From contig NZ_JAANOW010000004.1 of the NCBI RefSeq assembly GCF_011758805.1, positions 372,001-436,000 of the forward strand: 64,000 bases of DNA, in the 5' to 3' direction. The DNA is from Mycolicibacterium fluoranthenivorans. GTDB taxonomy: Bacteria; Actinomycetota; Actinomycetes; Mycobacteriales; Mycobacteriaceae. The translations under genes were made by a program, and so were the position numbers. The first letter of the stretch is position 1. Each line of letters starts with the position of its first letter. The notes below the pieces were generated by a model. It saw only the letters and a program-made list of their open reading frames with translations. It was not told the DNA's origin and ran no database searches. Below, in pieces: positions 42,735-52,770 of the stretch.

Positions 42735-42775
42735 GATTTTAAGTCCGCTGCCTCTGCCAATTGGGCTATGGGGGC
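42735..42775. repeat. island attachment site, distal copy (att repeat 2)
   Basis: 41 bp identical to the 5' part of the tRNA-Leu gene at 28633-28673. The 3' half of a tRNA is absent here, so this is a footprint and not a gene. It marks the far end of the island; the following sequence is host chromosome. Confidence 0.93.
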
Positions 42776-42883
42776 CTGTGCAGACAATGACGTTAGCGTC
42801 TGCGCCGGTCCCTGAAAAATCACTCCCCGGCTCCTCCGAACAGGGGATAGTCGCTCGCCCGCGTGGCCGTTTACCATCTCGGA

Positions 42884-43180
42884 ATGAACGGCCTGCTTGC
42901 CTTGCTCGTCACGCTGGCACTCGTCGTGCCCATCGGGGGACTGCTCATCTGGCTCAGTCACCGCAGCGCACAGAAGCAATCCGCAAAGTACTGGTCCACC
43001 CGAGGTGGCTCCGCAGCCGGCGGCACCGCGGTCGGCGGTGCCGCCGCCGGTGGCGGCTATCTCGCCGGCGGATGCGGCGCCGGTGACGGCGGTGGGGGCC
43101 ATGGTCACGGCGGTTGCGGCGGTGGCTCCAGCTGTGGCGGAGGCGGATGCGGCGGCGGAGGCTGCGGAGGCGGCAGCTAG
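42884..43180 (+). CDS. small membrane protein with Gly/Cys-rich tail
   Basis: 98 residues from the ATG at 42884 (an in-frame GTG at 42863 is less likely). One membrane helix (LLALLVTLALVVPIGGLLIWL) is followed by a Gly/Ser-rich region and a tail with repeated CGGG units and one HGHGGC. Such His/Cys/Gly tails can bind metal. Similar short proteins occur in actinobacteria, but I know of no function. The TAG shares CTAG with the stop of the convergent gene. Confidence 0.7.
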   Translation: MNGLLALLVTLALVVPIGGLLIWLSHRSAQKQSAKYWSTRGGSAAGGTAVGGAAAGGGYLAGGCGAGDGGGGHGHGGCGGGSSCGGGGCGGGGCGGGS

Positions 43181-43959
43181 CCCGCAGCTGCCAATTCCGA
43201 CGGTGTGAGCGAAACCGTCAGCGCGGGAACCGGATACCGGCACAACGCACAGCCATCACGGATGACCTCGGAGGTCTCCTCCGCAACGCCACGCAGCACC
43301 CGGAGGTCACCGGACGGCTCCCCGCTCAACCCACCAAGGCTCAGCCGGCTCAGGATGAGGCCGTGCCTGCGGCTGAGCCGCGCCATCGCGCCGACCATCT
43401 CGATCACCGTGTCCGCGCCACCCGCACCGTCGGACGGCAGAAGCTCACCATGTACACCGATCAGGGTCGTCGCACGCTGTGCGACAACCTGCGCCGCGTG
43501 GTCTTCCCAGCCGGGCTGGCCACTGTCGACCATCACCTGCCGGACCACACCCGTCGAGCCACCGAGCGCAGCGAGGTGTTCCTCGGCACCGACCACGAAC
43601 TTGATCACCCCGGCGACGACGGCTCGCCTCACGGCGGCGGAATCCGTGTCCGCCCGGCAGTGCATGACGAGATGCTTCGCACTCACCTCACGTGACACCG
43701 CAAGGTCAAGTTCCTCGGCCGAGGCGATATCGACACTCACCCCGTGGCGTCGGATCCAGTCCGCGACCACCCCCGACCGCAGCACACGTGCCGGAAATCT
43801 GAGCGCCGAAGTAGGAAATACTTTGCGGTACATGGCACATCGGCGCAGCACCACCGCCTCGTCGAGGAGGCCGGCGGGCCGCACCACATCGTCGAGCAAT
43901 CCGCGTGCGAAGCGGTCCGCGGACGACAAGCGAGCGATGACGAGCGTGTGCACGGTCAT
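43177..43959 (-). CDS. LysA-fold (PLP-barrel) paralogue, second of a coupled pair
   Basis: 260 residues from the ATG at 43959, which overlaps the upstream stop (ATGA). It resembles the N-terminal alpha/beta-barrel of diaminopimelate decarboxylase: VVADWIRRHGVSVDIASAEELDLAVS, HLVMHCRAD and GVIKFVVGAEEHLAALG. The C-terminal beta-barrel is missing. LysA proteins hold PLP on the lysine of a YAGKAF-type motif. Here the aligned site is MYRKVFP, with lysine one position early. Ability to bind PLP is uncertain. Function unknown; it may form a heterodimer with the upstream gene product. Confidence 0.65.
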   Translation of the reverse strand: MTVHTLVIARLSSADRFARGLLDDVVRPAGLLDEAVVLRRCAMYRKVFPTSALRFPARVLRSGVVADWIRRHGVSVDIASAEELDLAVSREVSAKHLVMHCRADTDSAAVRRAVVAGVIKFVVGAEEHLAALGGSTGVVRQVMVDSGQPGWEDHAAQVVAQRATTLIGVHGELLPSDGAGGADTVIEMVGAMARLSRRHGLILSRLSLGGLSGEPSGDLRVLRGVAEETSEVIRDGCALCRYPVPALTVSLTPSELAAAG

Positions 43960-44735
43960 GCCGCCGTCCGTCCGACGATCGCGCCGCCGGCCGAGAGCAC
44001 GACCAGCGGACGCGGGAAACGCATTGTGGCGCACGCATCGTCGAGGGATTCGTCGATCTCTTCGGCGAGCTCCGGCAGTTCCTCCCGCCAGTCTCCGCTG
44101 GGCACGGCACGGCCCCCACCCAATCCCAGCCGCGTCAGCACCTCACCGTGGACACGACGGATATAGGTCATCTCCGTGATCATCTGGCCGATGGCGGCCG
44201 GGTAACTGATGAAGTCGTCCACCTGCCCGCCGACCTCGCAGTGCAACCCCACCGGGTCAAGGCGGGTGCTACCGAGCACTGCCCCGATCGCGGCATTCAT
44301 CTGCTCGCTATCGCAACGCAAGGTGTGCCGACCATCCTGCTGAGCCCGGACCACGGTGAGATCGGCTGCGTTCGAGTTGGCCATGTGGACTATGACACCT
44401 TGTGTTCGGCCTTCGACTGCCGATGCCAACAGCTCGATTTCCTCCAGGGAACTCACCACCATGCAGCCGGGACTGAGCCCGGCGGCCGCGCGGATCTCCG
44501 CGTCCCGCAATCCTTGCGCATGGATGGTCAGCCGTCGCGGACTGATGCCGGCCGCGATCGCCACCGCCAGATCCCGACCCGAACACACGTCGACTGCGAC
44601 CCCTCGCTTGCGAACCCACTTGGACACGAGGTGATTTCGCAGGGCACTCGCGGGCACAGCGACCTCGGTCATCGGAAAGTAACCACGGTAGATCTCGCAC
44701 CTGCGCTGGACCGACCGATCGGGCGATATGGACAC
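43956..44735 (-). CDS. LysA-fold (PLP-barrel) paralogue, first of a coupled pair
   Basis: 259 residues from GTG at 44735, which has an AAGAAGG ribosome site 5 nt upstream; the frame continues to 44945 without coding features. Recognisable pieces are LVSKWVRKRGVAVDVCSGRDLAVAIAAG (barrel strand/helix), RRLTIHAQGLRDAEI and VGLHCEVGGQVDDF, close to the GLHCHLGSQ motif of diaminopimelate decarboxylases. The PLP-lysine position reads IYRGYFP, without lysine. As in its partner, the C-terminal domain is lacking. Expressed in tandem with the next gene; a catalytic role is doubtful. Confidence 0.65.
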   Translation of the reverse strand: MSISPDRSVQRRCEIYRGYFPMTEVAVPASALRNHLVSKWVRKRGVAVDVCSGRDLAVAIAAGISPRRLTIHAQGLRDAEIRAAAGLSPGCMVVSSLEEIELLASAVEGRTQGVIVHMANSNAADLTVVRAQQDGRHTLRCDSEQMNAAIGAVLGSTRLDPVGLHCEVGGQVDDFISYPAAIGQMITEMTYIRRVHGEVLTRLGLGGGRAVPSGDWREELPELAEEIDESLDDACATMRFPRPLVVLSAGGAIVGRTAA

Positions 44736-45223
44736 CGAGACCTTCTTGCTCGTTGGGGCCCCGGCCTGCTGCCGAGGGCCACACCATCCACTGTTGCGCG
44801 CGCTACGCCGCTCGGCCACCTTCGTAGCGGACTCTTGACGGATCCGCAGGAAACCTTGACGAGTTGTTGACCTTCGCGCGCGTTGGCGGCATGAGGCCCG
44901 CGGCCACGACCTCGAATGGGTGGGCGCTGTTCGTGGCGAACACACCGGCCGTAAATGACCTCGCGGTAGTGATCGTCAAGACCCGAGAACTGCCGTCACC
45001 TGGGTCGATTGACGCGATCTGGACCGCGCAGCTGTGACCTGGATAACCGCGATGAATAAACGGCGTAAAGGACTGTCGCCCGGGCGTAAAGAAACCGTCA
45101 AGGCCCGCTGTGAGTGTCCTTGGCGGGTCTAGCTTCAAGCCGGGCTCTCAGCACGGGGAGCCTCCCAGAGGCTGCCTCGATCACACCCGAGCGCCGCCCG
45201 CAGTTTTCAGTGAACGGAGTGAC
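44736..45223. promoter_or_regulatory. 488-bp control region upstream of the kdp operon
   Basis: Separates the divergent LysA-like pair and the kdp operon. It carries two copies of ggcgtaaag at 45062-45070 and 45083-45091, 21 bp apart (two helical turns). The reverse complement of the core contains TTTAC, as seen in known KdpE sites, so I propose these as KdpE half-sites. No other gene was supported in this stretch. Confidence 0.45.
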
Positions 45224-45307
45224 ATGTCGGTGGTCGTGTACATCGTGCTGACGGTGGCGATCTTCGCCCTGCTCGGCTTGATTCAGAAGTTGGTCGAGGG
45301 GCTGTGA
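45224..45307 (+). CDS. 27-residue membrane peptide leading the kdp operon
   Basis: [20 protein letters not shown] and seven further residues, i.e. a single membrane helix. ACGGAG lies about 5 nt before the ATG. Its TGA overlaps the kdpF GTG. Short peptides of this kind precede kdpF in many actinobacteria. It may stabilise or regulate the KdpFABC complex, but no function is established. Confidence 0.75.
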   Translation: MSVVVYIVLTVAIFALLGLIQKLVEGL

Positions 45308-45393
45308 GCTACGACAACATCGTCGGGCTGGTGCTCGCGATTCTCCTCGCACTGTTTCTCTTCGCCGCGCTGCTCTTCCCCGAGAGGTTCTAG
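45304..45393 (+). CDS. kdpF: KdpF, small stabilising subunit of the K+-ATPase
   Basis: 29 residues from GTG at 45304 ([19 protein letters not shown], ending LFPERF), a single membrane helix. The terminal (Y/F)PE(R/K)F pattern and its position directly before kdpA identify it. It stabilises KdpABC in the membrane. The stop shares one base with the kdpA start. Confidence 0.92.
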   Translation: MSYDNIVGLVLAILLALFLFAALLFPERF

Positions 45394-47072
45394 TGAGTTC
45401 CCTGACTAGTGAGGGGGCGGGGATCCTGTTCCTCGTCACCCTGATCGTCGCCCTGGTGGCCGTACACGTGCCGCTCGGCGATTACATGTACCGGGTCTAT
45501 TCGTCCGAGCGAGACCTGCGCGGCGAGCGGCTCGTCTACCGACTCATCGGTGCCGATCCGAAAGCGGAGCAGACCTGGGGTGCCTATGCCCGCAGCGTGC
45601 TCGCCTTCTCGGCCGTCAGCATCCTGTTCCTGTTCGTTCTCCAGCTCGTGCAGGGCAAGCTCCCGCTTCATCTGAACGATCCGGCGACGCCGATGACTCC
45701 GGCGCTGGCGTGGAACACGGCCGTGAGCTTCGTGACGAACACCAACTGGCAGGCCTACTCGGGTGAATCGACGCAGGGCCACCTCGTCCAGATGGCCGGC
45801 CTGGCCGTACAGAACTTCGTGTCCGCGGCGGTCGGTATGGCAGTCGCGATGGCCTTCGTCCGTGGCCTGGCCCGGCGCAGTACCGGTGAACTGGGCAACT
45901 TCTGGGTCGATCTGGTCCGCGGCGCGCTGCGCATCCTGCTGCCCCTGTCCATCGTCGGCGCCATCATCCTCATCGCGGGCGGCGCCATCCAGAACTTCCA
46001 CCTGCACGATCAGGTGGTCAACACCCTGGCGGGCGGGCAGCAGACCATCACCGGCGGCCCCGTCGCCAGCCAAGAGGTGATCAAAGAACTCGGCACCAAC
46101 GGCGGTGGTTTCTACAACGTCAACTCGGCGCACCCGTTCGAGAACCCCAACGCGTGGACCAACTGGGTGGAGATCTTCCTGCTGCTGGTCATCAGCTTCT
46201 CACTGCCCCGCACCTACGGGCGGATGGTGGAGAGCAAGAAGCAGGGGTACGCGATCGCGGCCGTGATGAGCGTGCTCGCCGTGATCAGCGTCGGTTTCAT
46301 GATGCTGTTCCAGCTGCAAGGCCACGGCACCGTGCCCACCGCGGTCGGCTCGGCGATGGAAGGTGTGGAACAGCGCTTCGGCGTGGCCGATTCGGCCGTC
46401 TTCGCCGACGCCACGACGCTGACGTCCACCGGTGCCGTCGACTCGTTCCACGACTCCTACACCAGCCTGGGCGGCATGGTCGCGCTGTTCAACATGCAGC
46501 TCGGCGAGGTGGCGCCGGGCGGCGTCGGCTCGGGCCTGTACGGCATGCTCATCCTGGCCATCATCACCGTCTTCATCGCAGGCCTGATGGTCGGACGCAC
46601 CCCCGAGTACCTCGGCAAGAAGATCACCCCGCGTGAAATCAAACTGGCTGCAACGTATTTCCTCATCACCCCGTTGATCGCACTGACCGGCACGGCCATC
46701 GCGATGGCGATGCCGGGCCAGCGCGCAGGCATGCTGAACACCGGCCCGCACGGCTTGTCCGAGGTGCTCTACGCCTTCACCTCGGCGGCCAACAACAACG
46801 GGTCGGCATTCGCGGGTATCACCGTCAACACCGACTGGTACAACACCGCGCTCGGCCTGGCCATGGTGTTCGGCAGGTTCCTGCCGATCATCTTCGTGCT
46901 CGCCCTGGCCGGCGCCCTGGCCAAACAGGGCAAGACCCCGGAGTCCATCGGCACCCTGCCGACGCATCGACCTCAGTTCGTCGGCATGGTTGCCGGTGTC
47001 ACGCTGATCCTGGTCGCGCTCACCTTCTTGCCGATGCTTGCGCTCGGCCCCCTCGCTGAAGGAATTCACTGA
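45393..47072 (+). CDS. kdpA: KdpA, potassium-translocating subunit
   Basis: 559 residues, ten or so membrane helices. The four pore-loop filters are recognisable: [46 protein letters not shown] and [13 protein letters not shown]. It selects and passes K+ within the KdpFABC complex, a high-affinity importer used when K+ is scarce. Start GTG overlaps kdpF by one base; the stop overlaps kdpB. Confidence 0.96.
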   Translation: MSSLTSEGAGILFLVTLIVALVAVHVPLGDYMYRVYSSERDLRGERLVYRLIGADPKAEQTWGAYARSVLAFSAVSILFLFVLQLVQGKLPLHLNDPATPMTPALAWNTAVSFVTNTNWQAYSGESTQGHLVQMAGLAVQNFVSAAVGMAVAMAFVRGLARRSTGELGNFWVDLVRGALRILLPLSIVGAIILIAGGAIQNFHLHDQVVNTLAGGQQTITGGPVASQEVIKELGTNGGGFYNVNSAHPFENPNAWTNWVEIFLLLVISFSLPRTYGRMVESKKQGYAIAAVMSVLAVISVGFMMLFQLQGHGTVPTAVGSAMEGVEQRFGVADSAVFADATTLTSTGAVDSFHDSYTSLGGMVALFNMQLGEVAPGGVGSGLYGMLILAIITVFIAGLMVGRTPEYLGKKITPREIKLAATYFLITPLIALTGTAIAMAMPGQRAGMLNTGPHGLSEVLYAFTSAANNNGSAFAGITVNTDWYNTALGLAMVFGRFLPIIFVLALAGALAKQGKTPESIGTLPTHRPQFVGMVAGVTLILVALTFLPMLALGPLAEGIH

Positions 47073-49216
47073 TGACCACCCCCACCCTCGAATCTGGGCA
47101 CGCACAGCACAAATCGCAATCCACCAACCGCATTCAAGGCGGCTTGCTGGATCCGAAGCTGCTGTGGAAGTCGATGCCCGACGCACTGCGCAAGCTCGAT
47201 CCGCGCACCTTGTGGCGCAACCCGGTCATGCTGATCGTCGAGATCGGTGCGGTGTGGAGCACGATCCTGGCGATCGCCGATCCCTCCTGGTTCGGCTGGC
47301 TGATCGTGATCTGGCTCTGGCTGACAGTCGTTTTCGCGAATCTCGCCGAAGCGGTTGCCGAAGGACGCGGTAAGGCTCAGGCCGAGACGCTGCGCAAGAC
47401 GAAGACGTCGACCATGGCCCGTCGCCTCATCGACTGGGCCCCCGGCCGCACGGCCACCGAGGAAGAGGTCGCCGCTCCCCTGTTGCAACTGGGCGACCAC
47501 GTGGTGGTCGAAGCCGGCGAGACCATCCCCGGCGACGGCGATGTCGTACAAGGCATTGCCTCCGTGGACGAATCCGCCATCACGGGTGAATCCGCGCCGG
47601 TGATCCGGGAATCCGGAGGTGACCGTTCCGCGGTGACCGGTGGCACCGTCGTGCTCTCCGATCGCATCATCGTCCGGATCACGCAGAAGCCGGGCGAGAG
47701 CTTCATCGACCGGATGATCTCCCTCGTCGAAGGGGCCAACCGGCAGAAGACGCCGAACGAGATCGCGCTGAACATCCTGCTGGCCTCGCTCACGCTCATC
47801 TTCGTGTTCGCCGTCGCGACGCTACAACCGCTCGCCATCTACTCGAAGATGAACAACCCCGGTGTGCCGGACAGCTTGGCCCTCACCGGCAACGGTGTGT
47901 CGGGCATCGTGATGGTCTCGCTGCTGGTGTGTTTGATTCCCACCACGATCGGCGCGCTGCTGTCCGCGATCGGCATCGCCGGGATGGACCGCCTGGTCCA
48001 GCGCAACGTGCTCGCCATGTCCGGTCGCGCGGTGGAAGCCGCCGGCGATGTGAACACGCTGCTGTTGGACAAGACCGGCACCATCACGCTGGGCAACCGG
48101 CAGGCTGCCGCGTTCGTCCCGGTCACCGGCGTGACCGCCGAGGCACTCGCCGATGCGGCCCAGCTGTCCAGCCTGGCCGACGAAACTCCGGAGGGCCGCT
48201 CGATCGTGGTCTTCGCCAAGGAGGAGTACGGGCTGCGGGCCCGGACTCCGGGCGAGCTGGCGACGGCGCAGTGGGTGGAATTCACCGCCCAGACCCGGAT
48301 GTCGGGTGTGGATCTGGGCACCGATCACAGCCTGCGCAAGGGCGCGGCCAGCTCGGTCGCCGACTGGGTGCGCAACCAGGGTGGCCAGGTGTCCGCGGAG
48401 CTCGGCGAGATCGTCGACGGCATCTCCGCCGCCGGCGGGACCCCCCTCGTCGTCGGGCAGGTCCTGGACGGCACCGCCTCGGTCCTCGGTGTCATCCACC
48501 TGAAAGACGTCGTCAAGCAGGGTATGCGCGAACGCTTCGACGAGATGCGCCGGATGGGCATCCGCACGGTGATGATCACCGGCGATAACCCGTTGACCGC
48601 CAAGGCCATTGCCGATGAGGCAGGTGTCGATGACTTCCTCGCCGAGGCCACGCCGGAAGACAAGATGGCCCTGATCAAGAAGGAGCAGGCCGGCGGGAAG
48701 CTGGTCGCCATGACCGGTGACGGCACCAACGACGCACCCGCGTTGGCGCAGGCGGATGTCGGCGTGGCGATGAACACCGGTACGTCGGCGGCGAAAGAGG
48801 CCGGCAACATGGTCGACCTCGACTCGGATCCCACCAAACTCATCGAGATCGTCGAGATCGGCAAGCAGCTGCTCATCACCCGCGGGGCGCTCACGACGTT
48901 CTCGATCGCCAACGACATCGCCAAGTACTTCGCGATCATCCCCGCGCTGTTCGTCACGCTGTTCCCCGGTCTGGATCTGCTCAACATCATGCGGCTGCAC
49001 AGTCCGCAGTCGGCGATCCTGTCCGCGGTCATCTTCAACGCGATCATCATCGTCGCGCTGATCCCGTTGTCGCTGCGCGGCGTTCGGTACACGCCCAGCA
49101 GTGCGTCGAAACTGTTGAGCCGCAACCTCTACGTCTACGGCTTGGGCGGAATCATCGCGCCGTTCATCGGCATCAAAGTCATCGACCTCGTAATCCAGTT
49201 CCTGCCAGGGATGTGA
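47072..49216 (+). CDS. kdpB: KdpB, P-type ATPase catalytic subunit
   Basis: 714 residues. Actuator motif [10 protein letters not shown], phosphorylation motif LLDKTGTIT with the aspartate around residue 333, and hinge motif [22 protein letters not shown]. Length and motifs match P1A-type KdpB. It hydrolyses ATP to drive K+ import with KdpA. A longer N-terminal extension (about 30 residues with many His/Gln/Lys) precedes the first conserved segment. Confidence 0.96.
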   Translation: MTTPTLESGHAQHKSQSTNRIQGGLLDPKLLWKSMPDALRKLDPRTLWRNPVMLIVEIGAVWSTILAIADPSWFGWLIVIWLWLTVVFANLAEAVAEGRGKAQAETLRKTKTSTMARRLIDWAPGRTATEEEVAAPLLQLGDHVVVEAGETIPGDGDVVQGIASVDESAITGESAPVIRESGGDRSAVTGGTVVLSDRIIVRITQKPGESFIDRMISLVEGANRQKTPNEIALNILLASLTLIFVFAVATLQPLAIYSKMNNPGVPDSLALTGNGVSGIVMVSLLVCLIPTTIGALLSAIGIAGMDRLVQRNVLAMSGRAVEAAGDVNTLLLDKTGTITLGNRQAAAFVPVTGVTAEALADAAQLSSLADETPEGRSIVVFAKEEYGLRARTPGELATAQWVEFTAQTRMSGVDLGTDHSLRKGAASSVADWVRNQGGQVSAELGEIVDGISAAGGTPLVVGQVLDGTASVLGVIHLKDVVKQGMRERFDEMRRMGIRTVMITGDNPLTAKAIADEAGVDDFLAEATPEDKMALIKKEQAGGKLVAMTGDGTNDAPALAQADVGVAMNTGTSAAKEAGNMVDLDSDPTKLIEIVEIGKQLLITRGALTTFSIANDIAKYFAIIPALFVTLFPGLDLLNIMRLHSPQSAILSAVIFNAIIIVALIPLSLRGVRYTPSSASKLLSRNLYVYGLGGIIAPFIGIKVIDLVIQFLPGM

Positions 49217-49217
49217 A

Positions 49218-50153
49218 ATGAACTTCTCCAGTTTGATTCGTCAGCACTGGGCCGCGCTCCGCGCCCTGCTCGTGCTCACCGTGATCCTCGGTCTCGCCTA
49301 CCCGGCCTTCATCTGGCTCATCGCCCAGATCCCCGGGCTGCGTGAGAATGCCAACGGGTCCATCGTCGACACCGGTGGGAAACCGGTGGGCAGCAGCCTG
49401 ATCGGGCAGTCCTTCACCGACGCGGAGGGCAACGCACTGCCACAGTACTTCCAGAGCCGGCCGTCGGCCGCGGGCAACGGCTATGACCCACTCGCCACCA
49501 GCGCGAGCAACCTGGGACCGGAGAGCATCGTCGACACACCCGGTGACCCGTCGCTTGCCAAGGACGACAACGGATATAAGGCCAGCCTGCTCACGCAGGT
49601 CTGCCAACGCAGCGCCGCCGTGGGTGAGCTCGAAGGTGTCAGCGGGGCCCGCCCGTTCTGCACCGGCGGCGGCCGGGGCGAACGGAGCGACGGGGAAAGC
49701 GTCGGGGCCGTGCTCTCGGTGATCGGACCCCGCACCGCATCCGGCGACGTCGTCCATCCCACGCGGGTGGTCAGTGTCAACGAACCGTGCGAGACGACGA
49801 AGACCCCGTTTCTGAGCACCTATGAGGGCGCCCGCGTCGAATGCGCGACGTTCGGTGAGGATTACGCCATCGGCCAGATCGTGCCGATCCGGGGCGCCGC
49901 CCCCGACGACCCCGCCGTACCCGCGGACGCCGTCACCGCCAGCGCCAGCGGCCTGGATCCGCACATCTCCCCCGCGTACGCCGCCATCCAGGTGGACCGG
50001 ATCGCCAAGGCCCGGGGTGTCTCACCCGACCTCATCCGCACGGCCGTCGCGGACAACACCGCCGGCCGCACCCTCGGGTACTTCGGAGAACCGCGGGTCA
50101 ACGTATTGATGCTGAATGTGGAGCTGGACGAGAAGTATCCCGTGAAGAGTTGA
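49218..50153 (+). CDS. kdpC: KdpC, K+-ATPase assembly subunit, with a large insertion
   Basis: 311 residues, against about 190 in Escherichia coli. The membrane helix and family segments are normal (GLAYPAFIWLIAQIPG, GSSLIGQSF, YFQSRPSAA, SASGLDPHISPAYA, RTLGYFGEPRVNVL). Between the NLGPES region and VTASASGLDP there is an insertion of about 100 residues with four cysteines (QVCQRS, PFCTGG, EPCETT, VECATF) that lies outside the membrane and could hold two disulphides. Confidence 0.93.
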   Translation: MNFSSLIRQHWAALRALLVLTVILGLAYPAFIWLIAQIPGLRENANGSIVDTGGKPVGSSLIGQSFTDAEGNALPQYFQSRPSAAGNGYDPLATSASNLGPESIVDTPGDPSLAKDDNGYKASLLTQVCQRSAAVGELEGVSGARPFCTGGGRGERSDGESVGAVLSVIGPRTASGDVVHPTRVVSVNEPCETTKTPFLSTYEGARVECATFGEDYAIGQIVPIRGAAPDDPAVPADAVTASASGLDPHISPAYAAIQVDRIAKARGVSPDLIRTAVADNTAGRTLGYFGEPRVNVLMLNVELDEKYPVKS

Positions 50154-50160
50154 TGCACCG

Positions 50161-52770
50161 GTGGATGATGAGGGCGTGAACATCGGCGACGAGGTGCTCG
50201 CCCCGGGAGCGAGCAGACCAGACGGGGAACGGTCGGCCACGTCGACGCACAAGGCCAAGCGGGGCGAACTGCGCATCTACCTGGGTGCCGCCCCGGGCGT
50301 CGGGAAGACCTTCTCGATGCTCGGGGAGGCACGTCGCAGGCTCGAACGCGGCACCGACGTGGTCGCGGCCGTCGTCGAGACCCACGGCCGCAAGAAGACC
50401 GCCGAGCTGCTCGACGGGATCGAGATCGTCGCGCCGCGGTACATCGAGTACCGCGGCGGGCGGTTTCCCGAACTCGACGTGCCCGCGGTCATCGCCCGGC
50501 ACCCGGAGGTGGTGCTGGTCGACGAACTGGCCCACACCAACACTCCGGGCAGCGTGAACGCCAAGCGCTGGCAGGACGTCGAAGAACTACTCGACGCAGG
50601 GATCGACGTCATCTCGACGGTCAACGTCCAGCACCTGGAGAGCCTCAACGACGTGGTCACCCAGATCACCGGAATCGAGCAACAGGAGAAGGTCCCCGAC
50701 GAGGTGGTGCGCGCGGCCGATCAGATCGAGTTGGTCGACATCACCCCGGAAGCACTGCGGCGCAGGTTATCCCACGGAAATGTGTACGGCCCCGAGCGTA
50801 TCGATGCGGCGCTGTCCAACTACTTCCGGCGCGGAAATCTGACGGCACTGCGGGAACTGGCGCTGCTGTGGCTCGCCGACCAGGTCGACGCCGCGCTGTC
50901 GAAGTACCGGGCCGACAACAAGATCACCGACACCTGGGAGGCGCGCGAACGCGTGGTCGTCGCCGTGACCGGTGGCGCCGAGTCGGAAACCCTGGTGCGA
51001 CGGGCGTCGCGCATCGCGTCCAAATCCAGCGCCGAACTGATGGTCGTGCACGTCGTGCGGGGTGACGGCCTGTCGGGTATCGCGGCCCCGCAGATGGGCA
51101 AGGTGCGAGAACTCGTGACCAGCCTCGGCGCGACACTGCACACCGTGGTCGGTGACGACGTCCCGGCCGCGCTGCTGGACTTCGCCCGCGAGATGAACGC
51201 CACCCAGCTGGTGCTCGGGACCTCCCGGCGGTCCCGCTGGGCGCGCATGTTCGACGAGGGCATCGGCGCGTCGGTGGTCCAGCAGTCCGGGAAGATCGAC
51301 GTTCACATGGTCACCCACCCGGAGGCCAAGCGGCCGCGCTCGTACTCTTCGGTGGCGTCGTGGCAGAAGCATCTGCTGTCCTGGCTGGCCGCCGCGATCG
51401 TTCCCAGCGTCATCTGCGCCATCACCTCGCTGTGGCTCGACCCCTTCCTCGGTATCGGCGGCGAGAGCGCGCTGTTCTTCATCGGGGTGCTGGTGGTGGC
51501 GCTGCTCGGCGGCGTGGCGCCCGCCGCGCTGTCGGCGCTGCTGTCCGGTCTGTTGCTGAACTACTTCCTCGTCAATCCCCGCTACACGTTCACCATCGCC
51601 GAACCGGACAGCGCCGTAACTGTCGTGGTGCTGCTGCTCGTGGCCGTCGCCGTGGCCGCGCTGGTCGACGGCGCCGCCAGTCGGGCCCGCGAGGCGACGC
51701 GCGCGTCACAGGAAGCCGAACTGCTCGCCCTGTTCGCGGGATCGGTTCTGCGCGGGGCGGATCTGGGCATGCTGCTGGAACGCGTCCGCGAGACGTACGC
51801 CCAGCGGGCGGTCAGCCTGGTCCGCGACGGACCAGACGGGCCGGCGACGGTGGCGTGCGTGGGCAAGGACCCGTGCGTGGAGGTCGATGACGCCGACACG
51901 GCGGTGGAAGCCGGTGACGACGAGTTCTGGATGCTGCTGTCCGGCCGCAAGCTCTCGGCCCGGGATCGCCGCGTGCTGGGTGCGGTCGCCAAACAGGCGG
52001 CCGGCCTGGTCAAACAACGCGAATTGACCGAAGAGGCAAGCCAGGCCGAGGCGATCGCCCAGGCCGACGAACTGCGGCGCTCGCTGTTGTCCGCGGTGAG
52101 CCACGATCTGCGGACCCCGCTGGCCGCCGCGAAGGCAGCGGTGTCCAGTCTGCGGAGCAGCGATGTCGATTTCTCCGCGGAGGACACGTCCGAACTGCTG
52201 GCCACCATCGAAGAATCCGTCGATCAGCTCACCGCCCTGGTGGGCAATCTGCTCGATTCGTCGCGGTTGGCGGCGGGGGCGGTCCGCCCCGAACTACGCC
52301 GGGTCTATCTGGAAGAGACCGTGCAGCGCGCACTGCTCGGCATCAGCAAGGGAGTCACCGGTTTCCCGCGCAAAGAGCTCGACCGGGTCAAGGTCGAGGT
52401 GGGCGATGCCGTCGTCATGGCCGACAGCGGCCTGCTCGAGCGGGTACTGGCCAATCTGGTCGACAACGCGTTGCGCTACTCGCCGGTGAACAGACCGGTG
52501 CGGGTCACCGCCGGCCAGGTCGGTGACCGGGTACTCATCGCCGTCGTCGACGAGGGGCCCGGTATCCCCCGTGGCACCGAGGATCAGCTGTTCGAACCCT
52601 TCCAGCGCCTTGGCGATCGCGACACCAGCACCGGCGTCGGCCTCGGCCTCTCGGTGGCCCGCGGCTTCGTCGAAGCAATGGGCGGCACGATCACCGCAAC
52701 CGACACCCCCGGCGGCGGGCTGACCATCGAGATCGACTTGGCCGCAACAGCAAAGGATGTCCACGCATGA
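50161..52770 (+). CDS. kdpD: KdpD, turgor/K+ sensor histidine kinase
   Basis: 869 residues. N-terminal KdpD domain with Walker-like GAAPGVGKTFSMLGEA, a universal-stress domain (about 265-385), four membrane helices (about 405-510), a GAF-like part, then HisKA (LLSAVSHDLRTPLAAAK, H648) and HATPase (NLVDNALRYSP, DEGPGIPRG, GVGLGLSVARGF). Senses low K+ or osmotic stress and phosphorylates KdpE. GTG at 50161 or at 50176 may be the start; neither has a good ribosome site. Confidence 0.95.
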   Translation: MDDEGVNIGDEVLAPGASRPDGERSATSTHKAKRGELRIYLGAAPGVGKTFSMLGEARRRLERGTDVVAAVVETHGRKKTAELLDGIEIVAPRYIEYRGGRFPELDVPAVIARHPEVVLVDELAHTNTPGSVNAKRWQDVEELLDAGIDVISTVNVQHLESLNDVVTQITGIEQQEKVPDEVVRAADQIELVDITPEALRRRLSHGNVYGPERIDAALSNYFRRGNLTALRELALLWLADQVDAALSKYRADNKITDTWEARERVVVAVTGGAESETLVRRASRIASKSSAELMVVHVVRGDGLSGIAAPQMGKVRELVTSLGATLHTVVGDDVPAALLDFAREMNATQLVLGTSRRSRWARMFDEGIGASVVQQSGKIDVHMVTHPEAKRPRSYSSVASWQKHLLSWLAAAIVPSVICAITSLWLDPFLGIGGESALFFIGVLVVALLGGVAPAALSALLSGLLLNYFLVNPRYTFTIAEPDSAVTVVVLLLVAVAVAALVDGAASRAREATRASQEAELLALFAGSVLRGADLGMLLERVRETYAQRAVSLVRDGPDGPATVACVGKDPCVEVDDADTAVEAGDDEFWMLLSGRKLSARDRRVLGAVAKQAAGLVKQRELTEEASQAEAIAQADELRRSLLSAVSHDLRTPLAAAKAAVSSLRSSDVDFSAEDTSELLATIEESVDQLTALVGNLLDSSRLAAGAVRPELRRVYLEETVQRALLGISKGVTGFPRKELDRVKVEVGDAVVMADSGLLERVLANLVDNALRYSPVNRPVRVTAGQVGDRVLIAVVDEGPGIPRGTEDQLFEPFQRLGDRDTSTGVGLGLSVARGFVEAMGGTITATDTPGGGLTIEIDLAATAKDVHA

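Noticed and set aside
42735..42775. second tRNA gene
   Set aside because: Only the 5' half is present; no T arm or acceptor 3' strand follows. It is the att copy.
44736..45223. cyclic di-AMP (ydaO) riboswitch before kdp
   Set aside because: Several GC hairpins can be drawn, but I could not match the conserved core of the riboswitch.
47822..49000. 392-codon minus-strand open frame
   Set aside because: Antisense to kdpB; composition (His/Arg/Gly/Asp) is that of a shadow.
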